Source of the DNA: Biscogniauxia marginata
Taxonomy: Eukaryota > Ascomycota > Sordariomycetes > Xylariales > Xylariaceae
DNA: 64,000 nucleotides
Reading direction: 5' to 3'
Assembly (NCBI GenBank): GCA_022695795.1
Contig: MU404071.1
Location: 372,001 to 436,000, forward strand
Shown: piece after piece, positions 23,783-33,923 of the stretch
Position numbering within the stretch: position 1 is the stretch's first letter
How the letters are laid out: each line of letters opens with the position of its first letter
Notes under the pieces: model-generated
The model's database searches: none
What the model saw: the letters and a program-made list of their open reading frames with translations, nothing else
What the model was told of the DNA's origin: nothing
Position numbers and translations under genes: made by a program

Positions 23783-25750
23783 ATGGCGACGACGCAGCAG
23801 CTACAGATGTTCTTAGCGATGCCTACTGCGCTGCGGCCGTTTCTGCTGCGCGCACCGTCGCGGGCACGTTTGCGGGCACGTTTGCGGGCACCATCCCTTC
23901 ACATGCGCCTATTCTCGACCTCGCTCTTGCGTTATGCGACACCTAAATGCCCTGACGTTGCTGCTCTCCTCGTGCCGGAGTTTCGAACATCTCCGCTGGC
24001 CGAGGTCAAGCCTGACGATCTCTTCAGCTTTTCGTCCCTGCCGTCGGCAGCACCAGACGAGTCTCTCCAAGACGGGCTCGCAAGGCTGTTCACCAGGAAC
24101 CCCGCAGTATTTGCGCATGGGGGCTCCGACTTCTACCAGCTCAAGATGAATACCCGCGTGCCCGAGGTCTGTATTCTCGGCCGCTCCAACGTCGGCAAAT
24201 CGTCCTTCGTCAACGCCCTCGCGAGCCGTCAAACCAACGGATTGGCCTTTGTGAGTAGCAAGGCCGGCAGGACGAGGTCCATCAATACATACGGGTTTGG
24301 CCCCGCGCCGCTAGTAAAGGACCTCGTCGGCCAGTCGGCCAAGTATAAGGGCAAGGAGGACATACCCACACATGCCTTTCACCTCGTAGACATGCCTGGT
24401 TACGGCCACGCATCATTGAAGGAGTGGGGGCGGAATATTGCACTTTACTTGAGCAGGAGGACTAGTGTGAAAGGGGCAGTCGTCCTCATTGATGCCGAGG
24501 TTGGCCCAAAGGACTCGGACTTGCATTTATTCGAGCTTCTCAGCGCCGCCGAGTTGAGGACCGCCATTGTACTAACCAAGGCTGACAAGGTCAAGAGCGG
24601 GCTCGAGGGGCTGCGCGGAACCTGTGTGAAAGTATGGGAAGGCATTCAGGACATCGAAAACAGGCATGTGGAGAACAACTGGAACTGGGACAAGGAGATA
24701 TTCGTTACGGCTGTAGGCGCAAAGGATCATGTCTTGGTTAGCTCGACCGTGGCCACGGCAAGGCTAGCGGTGGCTCGTCTAGCCGGTCTTGTGACAGATA
24801 ATCGACCGAAGCCGCAAAATGACCAAAAATGGTCTGGCAAGGTTGTCTCCTTTGACGATTTGCAAATTGCCCCGAGCAAGGGAACAGCTACAACCCGCCA
24901 GCACGCGAGTCCTGCCCTACCATCTTCCAATAGTCGAGCGTCTGTTTCAGGCGGAGAGAGTACGACTAGGGTCAAATGCCCATTCGCTGACCTGGAGCAC
25001 GCTTCAAGAGAGCAAAGTAACTTTACCCACCGCGCGACCTGGCCGCACTTTAGCACAGCGTCGTTCAGCACCGCAAGCCTGAGCAGACCCTCGCAGCTGC
25101 AACACGCCCGAGCATTCCATACCACAGCACCACACTCCAAACGCAGTCTTCCACCCATACTACAACCCCGCAATGAGGACTTGCAGTCTATCTTGGACGA
25201 GTTCACGCAGACCCTGAAATATACCCGCTCGCCGAAGGAGCGCTTACGGCGGCAGAGGCAGGCGCGTGACCGCCAGGTCCCCGTGCCCGACCAGAACATC
25301 CTCAAGAACAGCGAGCGGAACCAGGCGCAGAAGCTGCAGAAGCGCTTTCCCGAGCAGACGCAGCGCACCAAGGCCATGCAAGACAAGCGGCTCACGGAAG
25401 GGGGATATCCGCAACGTCGCCAAGCCGATAAGGCGGCGAAGAAAAAGGGGGCACAGAAGGTCTCATCGCCGGATGAGTGGCCGTCGGACATCAACGGGGG
25501 TCGTGGTGGCAAAGCTACGAAGGGGATGAGCGAAGTGATAGACCCCGATACTTTTAAGAGTGTGTTCCTCTCGACGTCTGAATTCGATGGCTCGAAGAAG
25601 GGGTCCAAGAAGCAGAATAAAAACCAGAAGAAGCCGAGGAATCAAAAGCAGAAGGAGCCGCCCCTGGACCCATTCGAGGCCAAGTTCGTTCAGCGGGTGG
25701 TCTCGACTGATGCCAGTAAGATAAGGGGTAAGAGTAAGAGCTCCTTCTGA
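23783..25750 (+). CDS. MRX8: Mitochondrial EngB/YihA-type GTPase with long basic C-terminal extension
   Basis: Single exon, 655 residues. The first ~50 residues are Arg/Leu/Ser-rich without acidic residues, a typical mitochondrial presequence; a 12-bp near-repeat codes an RARLRARLRAP stretch in it. The EngB GTPase domain covers about residues 125-335: G1 GRSNVGKSS (about 133), G2 region KAGRTRSINTYGFG, G3 DMPGYGH (about 203) and G4 TKAD (about 264). This family assists large-subunit ribosome assembly; yeast Mrx8 is the mitochondrial member. Residues about 340-655 are not part of the usual family. They begin with a linker, then a Ser/Thr/Arg/His segment (about 413-458, containing ARAFHTTAPHSKRSLPP) that resembles another presequence, then a Lys/Arg/Gln-rich tail. 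Fusion of two proteins or a lineage-specific tail are both possible. Confidence 0.87.
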   Translation: MATTQQLQMFLAMPTALRPFLLRAPSRARLRARLRAPSLHMRLFSTSLLRYATPKCPDVAALLVPEFRTSPLAEVKPDDLFSFSSLPSAAPDESLQDGLARLFTRNPAVFAHGGSDFYQLKMNTRVPEVCILGRSNVGKSSFVNALASRQTNGLAFVSSKAGRTRSINTYGFGPAPLVKDLVGQSAKYKGKEDIPTHAFHLVDMPGYGHASLKEWGRNIALYLSRRTSVKGAVVLIDAEVGPKDSDLHLFELLSAAELRTAIVLTKADKVKSGLEGLRGTCVKVWEGIQDIENRHVENNWNWDKEIFVTAVGAKDHVLVSSTVATARLAVARLAGLVTDNRPKPQNDQKWSGKVVSFDDLQIAPSKGTATTRQHASPALPSSNSRASVSGGESTTRVKCPFADLEHASREQSNFTHRATWPHFSTASFSTASLSRPSQLQHARAFHTTAPHSKRSLPPILQPRNEDLQSILDEFTQTLKYTRSPKERLRRQRQARDRQVPVPDQNILKNSERNQAQKLQKRFPEQTQRTKAMQDKRLTEGGYPQRRQADKAAKKKGAQKVSSPDEWPSDINGGRGGKATKGMSEVIDPDTFKSVFLSTSEFDGSKKGSKKQNKNQKKPRNQKQKEPPLDPFEAKFVQRVVSTDASKIRGKSKSSF

Positions 25751-26189
25751 TCAATTAATTGAGCAGTTCCTGCGAGGGTTCGGTTGTATGCGATGTGTCG
25801 TATCGATGCGCCATGAACGGCAAAAAAAAAGGAAAAGAACGAAAAGCCATGTAGAAAATTTCCACCCATATCTTAAAAACCGCATGTACAACAGACTTGA
25901 TACACAATTTGTACATACCTACCTACACACTGAACGCTTGGCATGACCGAACTCAAAAACACAAGTGGAAATGAACCACTCCTCACATAATATAAGAAAA
26001 AAAAACGCCATCTAAGCCAAATGCCGTACATTTCGTTGAACAACGTATAAGACGGTATTTTTGGTGTGAGATGCAACATCATTAAGAGATACATACATTT
26101 TATCTATCTACAGCATAAAACTTACAAAATTTAAAGGGAAGGAGGAAATCCTATATATTTCAAGATAATTTTGTCCCTTCTAATTTACT
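25751..26189. other. Intergenic stretch between convergent genes
   Basis: 3' flanks of the GTPase and SWF1 genes, AT-rich, with short A-runs. No gene seen. Confidence 0.5.
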
Positions 26190-27566
26190 CTAAGTATTAA
26201 CCCCAACTGCGCGGGAAATGCCTTCAGCGAATTTCTTTGGTCCTAACGACCACTCCGTAGACCTCCTACCCCCTCTTCCTCTTCTTCTTCCGCCTCCGCG
26301 TCCGCCTCCGCCGTTCTTCCATTTTCTCTTGCCCCCCTCGAGATCGACCGAGGTAGCAGTTTCGTCTCGGAATGAGTGGTTCGGGATGAAGACATCGATG
26401 AGGTTGTCCCAGAAGCCAAGGTCGTAGAGGTTCTCGACATCACGGAGGGACCAGACGCGCTCCCAGGGGCCGACGCCGAGGGGTGAGCGGACGTCCGGGG
26501 GCGCGCCGTCCTCGGTGCGAACGAGGACCTGGACGGGCTGGACGGGCCAACGGGAGCAGGTGGCCTCGAGGCTGGGGTCGCGGGGGCGATCGGGGCGGAG
26601 GGCACGCTTGAACGCAAAACCGTCGTCCATCTCGGCCTGCCAGTCCTGCCATTTCATGCTCTCGTTTGTCGTCGTGCCGCCGTAGATCAAGTACGCATGG
26701 TAACCCAGCAGGCCCCAGACGAGCGGCGCCGTCATGACCGCGAGAAGCGTCACGGAGCCCACGCCGACGTCATCCTGGATGCCGAACGATAGGAGGAGGA
26801 AGTATGTGTGCCAGGACATCGTATGGGGCTTCCAGATCGCAAAGGCCGGACCGCGACCGGGACTACCGTTACCGGCGTGCGTTCGCGCGCTCTCCGACAC
26901 CATGCCCATACCTAGCGCGGCGCAGTAGGTGGTCAGGATAGCGGTAGACAGAAGCAGGAGGATGAACCAGTGCTGGTTTCCGTAGCCGACGCAGTTATTG
27001 ATGAAGACGCAGTGGTGGTCCATCTTATGCACGCAACGGCCACACACGGAGCAATGCTTCGAGCGCGCGGGTTTCAGGAGCCCGCAGGTGCGGCACGTCT
27101 GGCCCGGGTGGAAGAGCGTGAAGTCGTAGGGGTAGTGCGACATGTAGCGCGAGTGCGTGGCCGGCGTGATGACGCCCGGATCGCCAAAGGCCGCGAGGTA
27201 GAGGAACAGGTAGGGCAGGACAATGGACACGCTACCAAGCACCCTGTGGAGCGTGCTCATCCGCGGCCACGCCCCCGGCAGGTATATGTATTCCCCGCCC
27301 GAGAGCAGCAGGAAGAAGAAAATAAGAATAGTGGGATGCCGGCCGAACAAGACGCGGTGCCCAAACTTCCCCATGCAGGTGATGAGGCGCCCCGAGGTTA
27401 GCTTCCGGTCGAGCGCTAGTATGGCGCCGGGTATGGAAACCCATATCGCTCGGTGCAGCCAGGCGACCGGCGTGTGTCTCAGAGCTGGAAGTCTGCCGAA
27501 GAAGGCGACAAAGGTCATGAAGGCAATGGCGAGAACGCCCAGGGCCACCTGAGCAACTATCCCCAT
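26190..27566 (-). CDS. SWF1: DHHC palmitoyltransferase, SWF1 type
   Basis: Single exon, 458 residues. The zinc-binding cysteine-rich domain is complete: CRTCGLLKPARSKHCSVCGR, then the DHHC catalytic motif at residues 183-186 followed by VFINNCVGYGNQHWF. Two hydrophobic segments precede it (about residues 5-25 and 75-125) and two follow (about 200-225 and 265-295), giving the usual four or more membrane spans. The TTxE motif appears as TTTNES just after the last span. Such enzymes S-acylate cysteines; Swf1 acts at the ER on SNARE proteins and other single-span proteins with cysteines next to the membrane. The C-terminal ~50 residues are Gly/Arg-rich and variable. The SWF1 branch is assigned from the N-terminal layout and the INNCVGYGN form of the DHHC block. 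Confidence 0.9.
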   Translation of the reverse strand: MGIVAQVALGVLAIAFMTFVAFFGRLPALRHTPVAWLHRAIWVSIPGAILALDRKLTSGRLITCMGKFGHRVLFGRHPTILIFFFLLLSGGEYIYLPGAWPRMSTLHRVLGSVSIVLPYLFLYLAAFGDPGVITPATHSRYMSHYPYDFTLFHPGQTCRTCGLLKPARSKHCSVCGRCVHKMDHHCVFINNCVGYGNQHWFILLLLSTAILTTYCAALGMGMVSESARTHAGNGSPGRGPAFAIWKPHTMSWHTYFLLLSFGIQDDVGVGSVTLLAVMTAPLVWGLLGYHAYLIYGGTTTNESMKWQDWQAEMDDGFAFKRALRPDRPRDPSLEATCSRWPVQPVQVLVRTEDGAPPDVRSPLGVGPWERVWSLRDVENLYDLGFWDNLIDVFIPNHSFRDETATSVDLEGGKRKWKNGGGGRGGGRRRGRGGRRSTEWSLGPKKFAEGISRAVGVNT

Positions 27567-28588
27567 ATTAGGTGTATAAAGTCATCCAAAAATTTGAAAC
27601 CGTCGATCTCGATACGCATGTGCTCTTATAGCTGGTTAGTCAGATAGTTATATATTTATATATTTACATATAACCCGCGCATTTGCGATCTTGAATAAGT
27701 GCGCAAGACCAATCGTCGAATTTCAGGCGTCGATGGTAATCCATCTGAGACAACTGCAGGACCGAAGACCAGGCAGGGCGTTGCTGATGCCGAACTCAAC
27801 TCTCAAGAAGAAAATAAAACCAAGATAGGTGTGATTAGGAGAATAAGCCAGACATGATTAAAGTATTTAGACGAGGAGGCACCGACGCAACCTAGTAGTT
27901 GCCAGGGAATATACAAGCCGGCGGACCTGGTGACTTGGAGGTGTTGTTGCTGAGCTGAGAAAGTTGTCCTTGTGGGCGGGACGGGATGGATTCTGAGTGA
28001 GGCGGTGCCAGCTGAGGAGGCGCTTAAGTCACAGTCGTACCGGATAAACGCATGTCTATGCAATATCTGCAAGCAATTAAGCCCAACGCGGTTAGTCCAC
28101 GTGATTCTTGCTTACAGAGAAAGCGCGATCTTGCATCACGCGTCTCATGAAACCTTTATTCACGGGACTTTCCTGTTTCCCGACTCTTGCCTGCCTGACC
28201 TTTCCATCGCGACAATAAATAAAGGCCGCCATCCCCGACAACTGTTTTATTTTCACTACTCTTTCCCCTCCCCCTGTCTCTTCCTCTGCTGTACGCGAAG
28301 GCCTTACAATTGAAAGCCTGAGTTTTTCACTTTAAGAGAGAGGGAGGCACGATATAACTATCTACCTACGCGACACAAACCAACTACTAACTGGAGGGTT
28401 GCCACGCCAGTATCAGTTCCAGGAAAACCTAACATAATTACTACTTGTCTTCCACGGATGAACTTAGGCGGATACGGGCTCGCAGGTCATGCAAATAACC
28501 AATCTATATCTTCTCAATTTTACATGCGTCTAGGGTTTCATTTTTATCTTTATTTTTTAAACCCTGGGATTGAGTTAGGGTGAGCCGG
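27567..28588. promoter_or_regulatory. Divergent promoter region of SWF1 and RAP1
   Basis: About 1 kb between divergent starts. Open frames inside are short and carry no motif. Includes TATATTTATATATTTA near 27649-27664 and TTTTTATCTTTATTTTTTAA shortly before the RAP1 ATG. Confidence 0.45.
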
Positions 28589-31500
28589 ATGCCAGCTCCC
28601 ATTGTCTACCAGGGCGTAGTCGCCCAAGACGGCGGCGGAGGCACCCTATTTAAAGGCTTGAAGTTCTGGGTTGCACATCGCATTCCTAATCGCTCCACAT
28701 GCGTAAACGATATTGAGGTACGAGGAGGTTATGTCCTCTCGTCCAAGACCTATCCACTAATCCGAGCCAGAATAACGGGGGCAAGGTGGTGCCGCTGGAG
28801 AGAAACGCTGACTACCTCATCGCCGATCGTGCGAGGGGGGATGCGCCTCCCGGTTCTTATTCCTTCCAGTTCATTAAGGATGCCCTCGAGGATGGATCTC
28901 TTGACCATGCGGATGAGTATCTGATCAAGTCGCCCGCGATCCAGCCCCGTGCTTCTACTTCTACTTCTACTACTACTCCTGCTACTGCTACTGCTACTGC
29001 TACTGCTTCCGTCCACCCGAAAGGCACAAGGACCCCATTTACTAAGCAGGACGACCAACTTTTGGTAGAACATGTCACAAGACTAGAACGCAGAGGTGAG
29101 AGCATCTCGGGAAACGAAATCTACAAGCGATTCGAGGCTAAGGTATGACCTTGTCAACGCCCCCCTTGCCGTTTTCATTTCAATACTTACGCACATGAAA
29201 GTATCCACATCACACTTGGCACTCATGGCGAGACCGATGGGTCAAAAAGCTGAGGCATTTGCCTCGGCCTGAGGTCTCCGATGAAGAGCCCCCTACTGCA
29301 GGTCCGTCTACATCTCGGCATGGAACACCCAAAGCCTCACAAGAAATACCTACGTCATCTAAGAGAATCGGCGCGGTTCGTTTGAGGGCTAGGTTTACCG
29401 AGGAGGAGGACGAACTGCTGTGGCAGTATGTTCGGGAAGCGGCCAAGAATAAGAGGCACTTGAATGGAAATAAAATCTACGAAGAGCTGGCCTATGATGT
29501 TCGTTAATATCTCTACTCTTGACTTGATCTTTATTAACGCTCGCCTAGTTCCCGCAACATTCATTCCACTCCTGGAGGGACCGCGCTCTAAAGGTTATAA
29601 TCCCAGAGCACAGGGATGAGATGGAAAGGTTAACAGCCAAAGCTCAATCAAACCCTCCAAAAAGAGCACTAGATCAGTTTGTAGTACAAGAGAACGATCC
29701 CAAGCCCAGGGACCAGCTGGCGGCGTACCGAGCCTCGCAACTGCGGAGAGCAGCGAGAACGAAGTTGGCAGCTCTACAAGCCACTCAGCGGAACGCAAGC
29801 CCGGTGTCGCAGTCTACTGCGGAAACACCTGTCCAGGCCGTTGCCCCGCGAAATCATAAGGAGAAGCAGGCAAGCCACTCTCACCAGAAGCAGCCGCAAC
29901 ACTCCCCCAAGATCAACGTCCAACCGCAGTCCAATGTTCAAGCGGACCAAGTTTACGAGTCCACTAATCCTCCTTATTGTTCTCCTAGTCTTCCGACTGA
30001 ATCTCCGACTAAACTCCCAAAGGAAGAACATCTTGTCCCCAAGCGACTAGAAGTTGGCCTGAAACCTCAATTCTACCGTGACTACAGCAGCTTTCTAGAA
30101 AACGAAGATGTTCAGGTAATTCCGTGGCCAAGTATCAGGGGACGTGCTATTGAACTATGGGACCTTTGGAGAGCCGTTATATCACAAAAAGTCGATCCTT
30201 CGGAACGTGATTGGCAACAAGTAGCCGAAGTCCTGGGATTCAACTGGATCGAAGATGAAACTGCTCCCGAGGAGATTCGACTCTGTTACGAGAACAATTT
30301 AGCGAGCTTCGAGGAGGCTATGCTGAGTTTCCAGGAGTTCGAGGACGACGACGATGACGAAGAAGAAGAGGAGGAGGCGGAGGGTGAAGGTAACCCCGGG
30401 GAGGTTGAAGACGACACCGAGGAGATCGAAGAGCCGATGCCGTCCTCACCGCCGGTAAGGCCGTCGTTAAAACGACCATTTGCTGCGACCAATCCCTCCT
30501 CTGACCCGACTTATCCCCATTCATCGCCCAAACGGAGAAGACTGGACCGGAATCGAGAAGTCCCATCAACACCAGATGATGTGAACGGAACATCTCGTTT
30601 GCGTCACCATCCTTATATTGATGCAACTCCAACAAGGCAGACAAACACGCCACGGGTTGGATCATCAGCGTCGCGCGATCAAATGCAACTTTTCGCTACT
30701 AATGAAGACGAGGAAAATGAACTGAGGGATGAGCTCCAGGAACTACCGGCATTACCTCACCCTCGACATCGAGGGCTGGAGCCGGAGACTCAAGATTTCC
30801 AGTTCGATCCAGATACACAAAGATTTGTCCTCGAAGAGGTGCGAGAAGACGTTGATGAAGAAACTAGGGACAACATCACGCCATCACAGCAGCTTCGACA
30901 AGAGTCAGATGCAGCATCTCCAGGGGAGCTGGAGAATACTCGTTCGCCACAATGGCAAGCAAAAGAAGCGACGCAAGATACTACCCCAACGTCACGGCGC
31001 AGAATCCGAAATCCGTTTATACAAGATGAGTCTGGGGATGCAACACCACGGGCTATTAGAGCTAGGGGTAATAACAGGCTACTGGCAAGTTCGAGCCCAG
31101 CAGCACAACAAAGGCGTTCCTTGCCCAAAGCATGGGTCCAAGATAAACCTACCGAAGTACACCCATCAATGCCACCCACATCCCAGCCAACGCAGCAGCG
31201 GCAGCAAAAACCAGCGACACCGCCTGTCCCTTCACGCAAAAGGAAATCCCCTCCTAGGTCCGCCGAGGCCCATGCCCGGGATCGAACGGCAACACCAGTC
31301 AAGGAGACACCCGACGACATCATCGACCGGTTCCTGGCGCTCGGCTATACCAGAGCGATCGTGGTGCGCGCCCTCCGGGCGACGACTTGGCACATCGGCA
31401 ACGCGGGCCAGGTGATGGAGATACTCCGGAGAGGTGAGGAGCTGCCACAGCGAACGTCGGGCGTCTGGACGCAGCGCGACGACGACGCGCTCATGCTGGT

Positions 31501-31624
31501 CGACTCCGAGGCGCCACCCAGGGACGCGAGGGAAGAAAAGAAGCGGGCGAAGGAGCTGCGGCGGCTGGAGGCGAAGCATGGGGTGCAGGGTATGGAGACG
31601 AGGAGGCGGTATTTGAACGCTTGA
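28589..31624 (+). CDS. RAP1: RAP1 telomere protein: BRCT, two Myb repeats, ARID-like segment, RCT domain
   Basis: Four exons, 28589-28717, 28771-29142, 29202-29498 and 29549-31624, code 957 residues. Residues 1 to about 85 are a BRCT domain (LFKGLKFWVAH, GGKVVPLERNADYLIAD). Two Myb/homeodomain-like repeats follow at about 131-190 and 229-295, each ending with the same F/YPxHxxHSWRDR turn across an intron. Residues about 440-525 resemble an ARID helix bundle (RAIELWDLWRAVISQ, DWQQVAEVLGF, YENNLASFEEAML). An acidic Asp/Glu run and a long disordered linker come next. Residues about 850-957 match the Rap1 C-terminal protein-interaction domain (DDIIDRFLALGYTRAIVVRA, SGVWTQRDDDALM). Rap1 is a shelterin subunit that controls telomere length and silencing. 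The start is the ATG giving MPAPIVYQG. All junctions keep frame. Confidence 0.92.
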
Positions 31625-32463
31625 GGTTGAGGTTCGAGGCTTGATGGGTGTGCGTATTAGTGTTAGTTGATGATTGTATGAGAGGAAGAGGTAGAGTGTG
31701 TATATGATGTGAGGACAGTGCGTTTGTGTTATTATTGCATGTACTAGTTGTACCTATGGCTTGAAATAGGTCGACTGTCGGCCAGGTCAGGTCAGGTCAG
31801 GTCAGGTCAGGGTTATGCACTAGTAGGAGTTTATATCTAAGGTTAGGTACCTGGTATGCATTATTGCTTGCTTTCGTCGTTACTTCAATACCCGCTGCTG
31901 TTAGTTTAACCTAGGTTAGTTGCTTACCTGATGGGTACCTAAGGGTGGGAATAATTGATTAAGAGAATATACCTTAGGTACTTATTATTTTTAATTCCCA
32001 CGATACAGTGTTCCCGCTTCGCAAGTCACCACCTCCGGCTTATGAGTAGGTAGGTATCTGCTGAAACGTACAAGGTACATGGTATCGTGTATTGGTGTAT
32101 AGACGCTAGTATGGAGGTACTTACTGGATACAGCAATTCAGGTCCCTGACGTGGATCAAGCTAAGCTTTTCAGGGGTCCTCTGACGTAGTATCACATCAT
32201 AACCAATCATAGGGCGAGACAGGGGGTGGGGTTTCCTGATCGTCAGATGTTTACGGAGTACAAGACATCCTTCGACCCCGCGCTTTACCAACAAGGGTCA
32301 TCATTCCCAAACCACCTACACTGCCCCCTTTATTATCTCCCTTTGTAGGTAAAGAACAACGAAACCTTTACCTACACACTTTCACCTAGTATACAAGTGA
32401 ACGTCCCCGACCCGATATCCCAAGATAGTACCTAAATAGTTCTACACTACCGACCTACTCAGC
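31625..32463. other. Intergenic, with pentanucleotide repeat
   Basis: RAP1 3' flank and promoter of the next gene. Rich in TAGGTA/TACCTA half-sites. A tandem (GGTCA)n array is present near 31784. Confidence 0.5.
31784..31811. repeat. Tandem pentanucleotide repeat (AGGTC)n
   Basis: Five successive copies of AGGTC plus a partial unit, intergenic, 3' of RAP1. A short microsatellite with no evident function. Confidence 0.85.
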
Positions 32464-33177
32464 ATGTCGAATCAAGACTACTACGGCGGCTACAATCCAC
32501 AGCAACACAACCAATACCCCCCGCAGGGGCAATACCCTCCTTCGGACCAGCAAGGCGGACACTACTCCCCGCACCAACCCTACGGCGCACCGCAGCAGCA
32601 ACACCAGCAGCAGCAGCAGCAGCAGCCGTACACCCCGTACCGCCCGGCACAGGAACAGCACGCGGCGTACCCCGGAGGCCCCCCTGCGTATGATCATAAC
32701 CCGTCGTCATCGGCGTCACAAGGCTACGGCTACTCGAACCAGGGCCAGGGCCAGGGCCATCCGAGCCAGCAGTACCCGCCTCACCAGCAGCAATACCAGC
32801 AGCAACAGCATAACCCGTACCCAGGGGCGGACCCTCAGCACGCGCCCGGTGACCCGAATGCTCAGGACAGGGGCCTCGGGTCGATGCTTGGCGGACTCGC
32901 GGGAGGCAAGAAGGGCGGCAGTAGTCCGCTCGCCGCCATAGGCGCCGCCGCGGCTGCCCACTATATTGGGGGCGGTTCGAGTCACGGCGGTAGCCATGGT
33001 GGGTCGGGTGGTGGGTTCCTGCCATCCGGGATCGCCGGCGGCTTCGGAGAGCACAAGAAGGACAAGGGACATAAGGACAAGAAGGACAAGAAGCACAAGA
33101 AGGATAAGAAGCATAAGGGACGCAGCCGCAGTGGCAGCTCTAGCAGCGACAGCAGTAAGAGCAGCCGCAGCAGCTAG
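32464..33177 (+). CDS. Gln/Pro/Gly-rich, Lys-tailed low-complexity protein
   Basis: Single exon, 237 residues. Residues 1 to about 130 are rich in Gln, Tyr, Pro, Gly and Asn with a run of eight Gln coded mostly by CAG, a composition like prion-like or condensate-forming domains. Residues about 138-185 form a Gly/Ala-rich stretch (GSMLGGLAGGKKGG, AAIGAAAAAHYIGGG) reminiscent of a glycine zipper. The tail is Lys/His/Asp-rich (repeated HKKDKK) and ends in Ser/Arg. No signal peptide is present. Fungal genomes have many such proteins and I cannot give this one a specific function. The frame spans the whole length without stops, and the ATG has a good context (AGCATGTCG). Confidence 0.72.
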   Translation: MSNQDYYGGYNPQQHNQYPPQGQYPPSDQQGGHYSPHQPYGAPQQQHQQQQQQQPYTPYRPAQEQHAAYPGGPPAYDHNPSSSASQGYGYSNQGQGQGHPSQQYPPHQQQYQQQQHNPYPGADPQHAPGDPNAQDRGLGSMLGGLAGGKKGGSSPLAAIGAAAAAHYIGGGSSHGGSHGGSGGGFLPSGIAGGFGEHKKDKGHKDKKDKKHKKDKKHKGRSRSGSSSSDSSKSSRSS

Positions 33178-33923
33178 ATAGGAAGGATTTTATTTTCAAC
33201 TTCTTGGTGGTGGGTTGATAGGAGAGGAAGAAAATCCAACTGAGCTAGAGCCTGGGTTCTTATTACGTGTAGTGGCATTCCTATCGATCGCCTAGTTTCT
33301 CTGGCCTGATGACCCTCACGAGAAATACTTCAAGCATGTGACTATAGCCGTTCGACCAAACTCTATCTGTCCACCAATGAGTCGAAATCACGATGGGCCA
33401 AGGTATGTAATGTTATACTAGACTGTGCTCTACTGCGCTCGAAGAGAATCGGTGATAGCTAACCCATACCTATCGCGCGAACTGTCGCGTTTAAGGCTGT
33501 CTAGTATTGTCGCAAATAAAATAAGGGGACTCGAGAGAGGCCGAAACCCACCAAGCTCGGTTCTAGCTCACCATTATGAGACTTTAATCTCTCAGCCCCG
33601 CATAAAGCAAGGCTTTATTCCTTCTTAGAATTTACCGTTCTGTTCTGCGAGCTAGAGTTAGAAGGCCGTCCCCCTTACGCTCTCCTTTTTAAAAGAAAAT
33701 CCTTGAATGGAGAGGCTAATTTCTCAGGACACCCGTTACCCTCAAATTGTCACAGATCTATCCATCTTATAATAATAAAGCATGAGAGGGATGTTGATAC
33801 TTCATCCAAGATGCAAATTGCACATTATCTACTTCGTCAGCAGAAAACCTTTTCCACTACTACGACCATCCCCCCCCTCACCTTGATATCTCATCTTTGC
33901 CCTGCTCCATCCTCTCCCTTCCC
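33178..33923. other. Intergenic region between convergent genes
   Basis: 3' flanks of the Q-rich gene and the AA9 gene. Only short open frames; nothing recognisable. Confidence 0.5.

Noticed and set aside
24727..25608. 293-codon minus-strand open frame
   Set aside because: It lies opposite the EngB-type GTPase gene; its Cys/Leu/Arg-rich content is the shadow of that coding strand.
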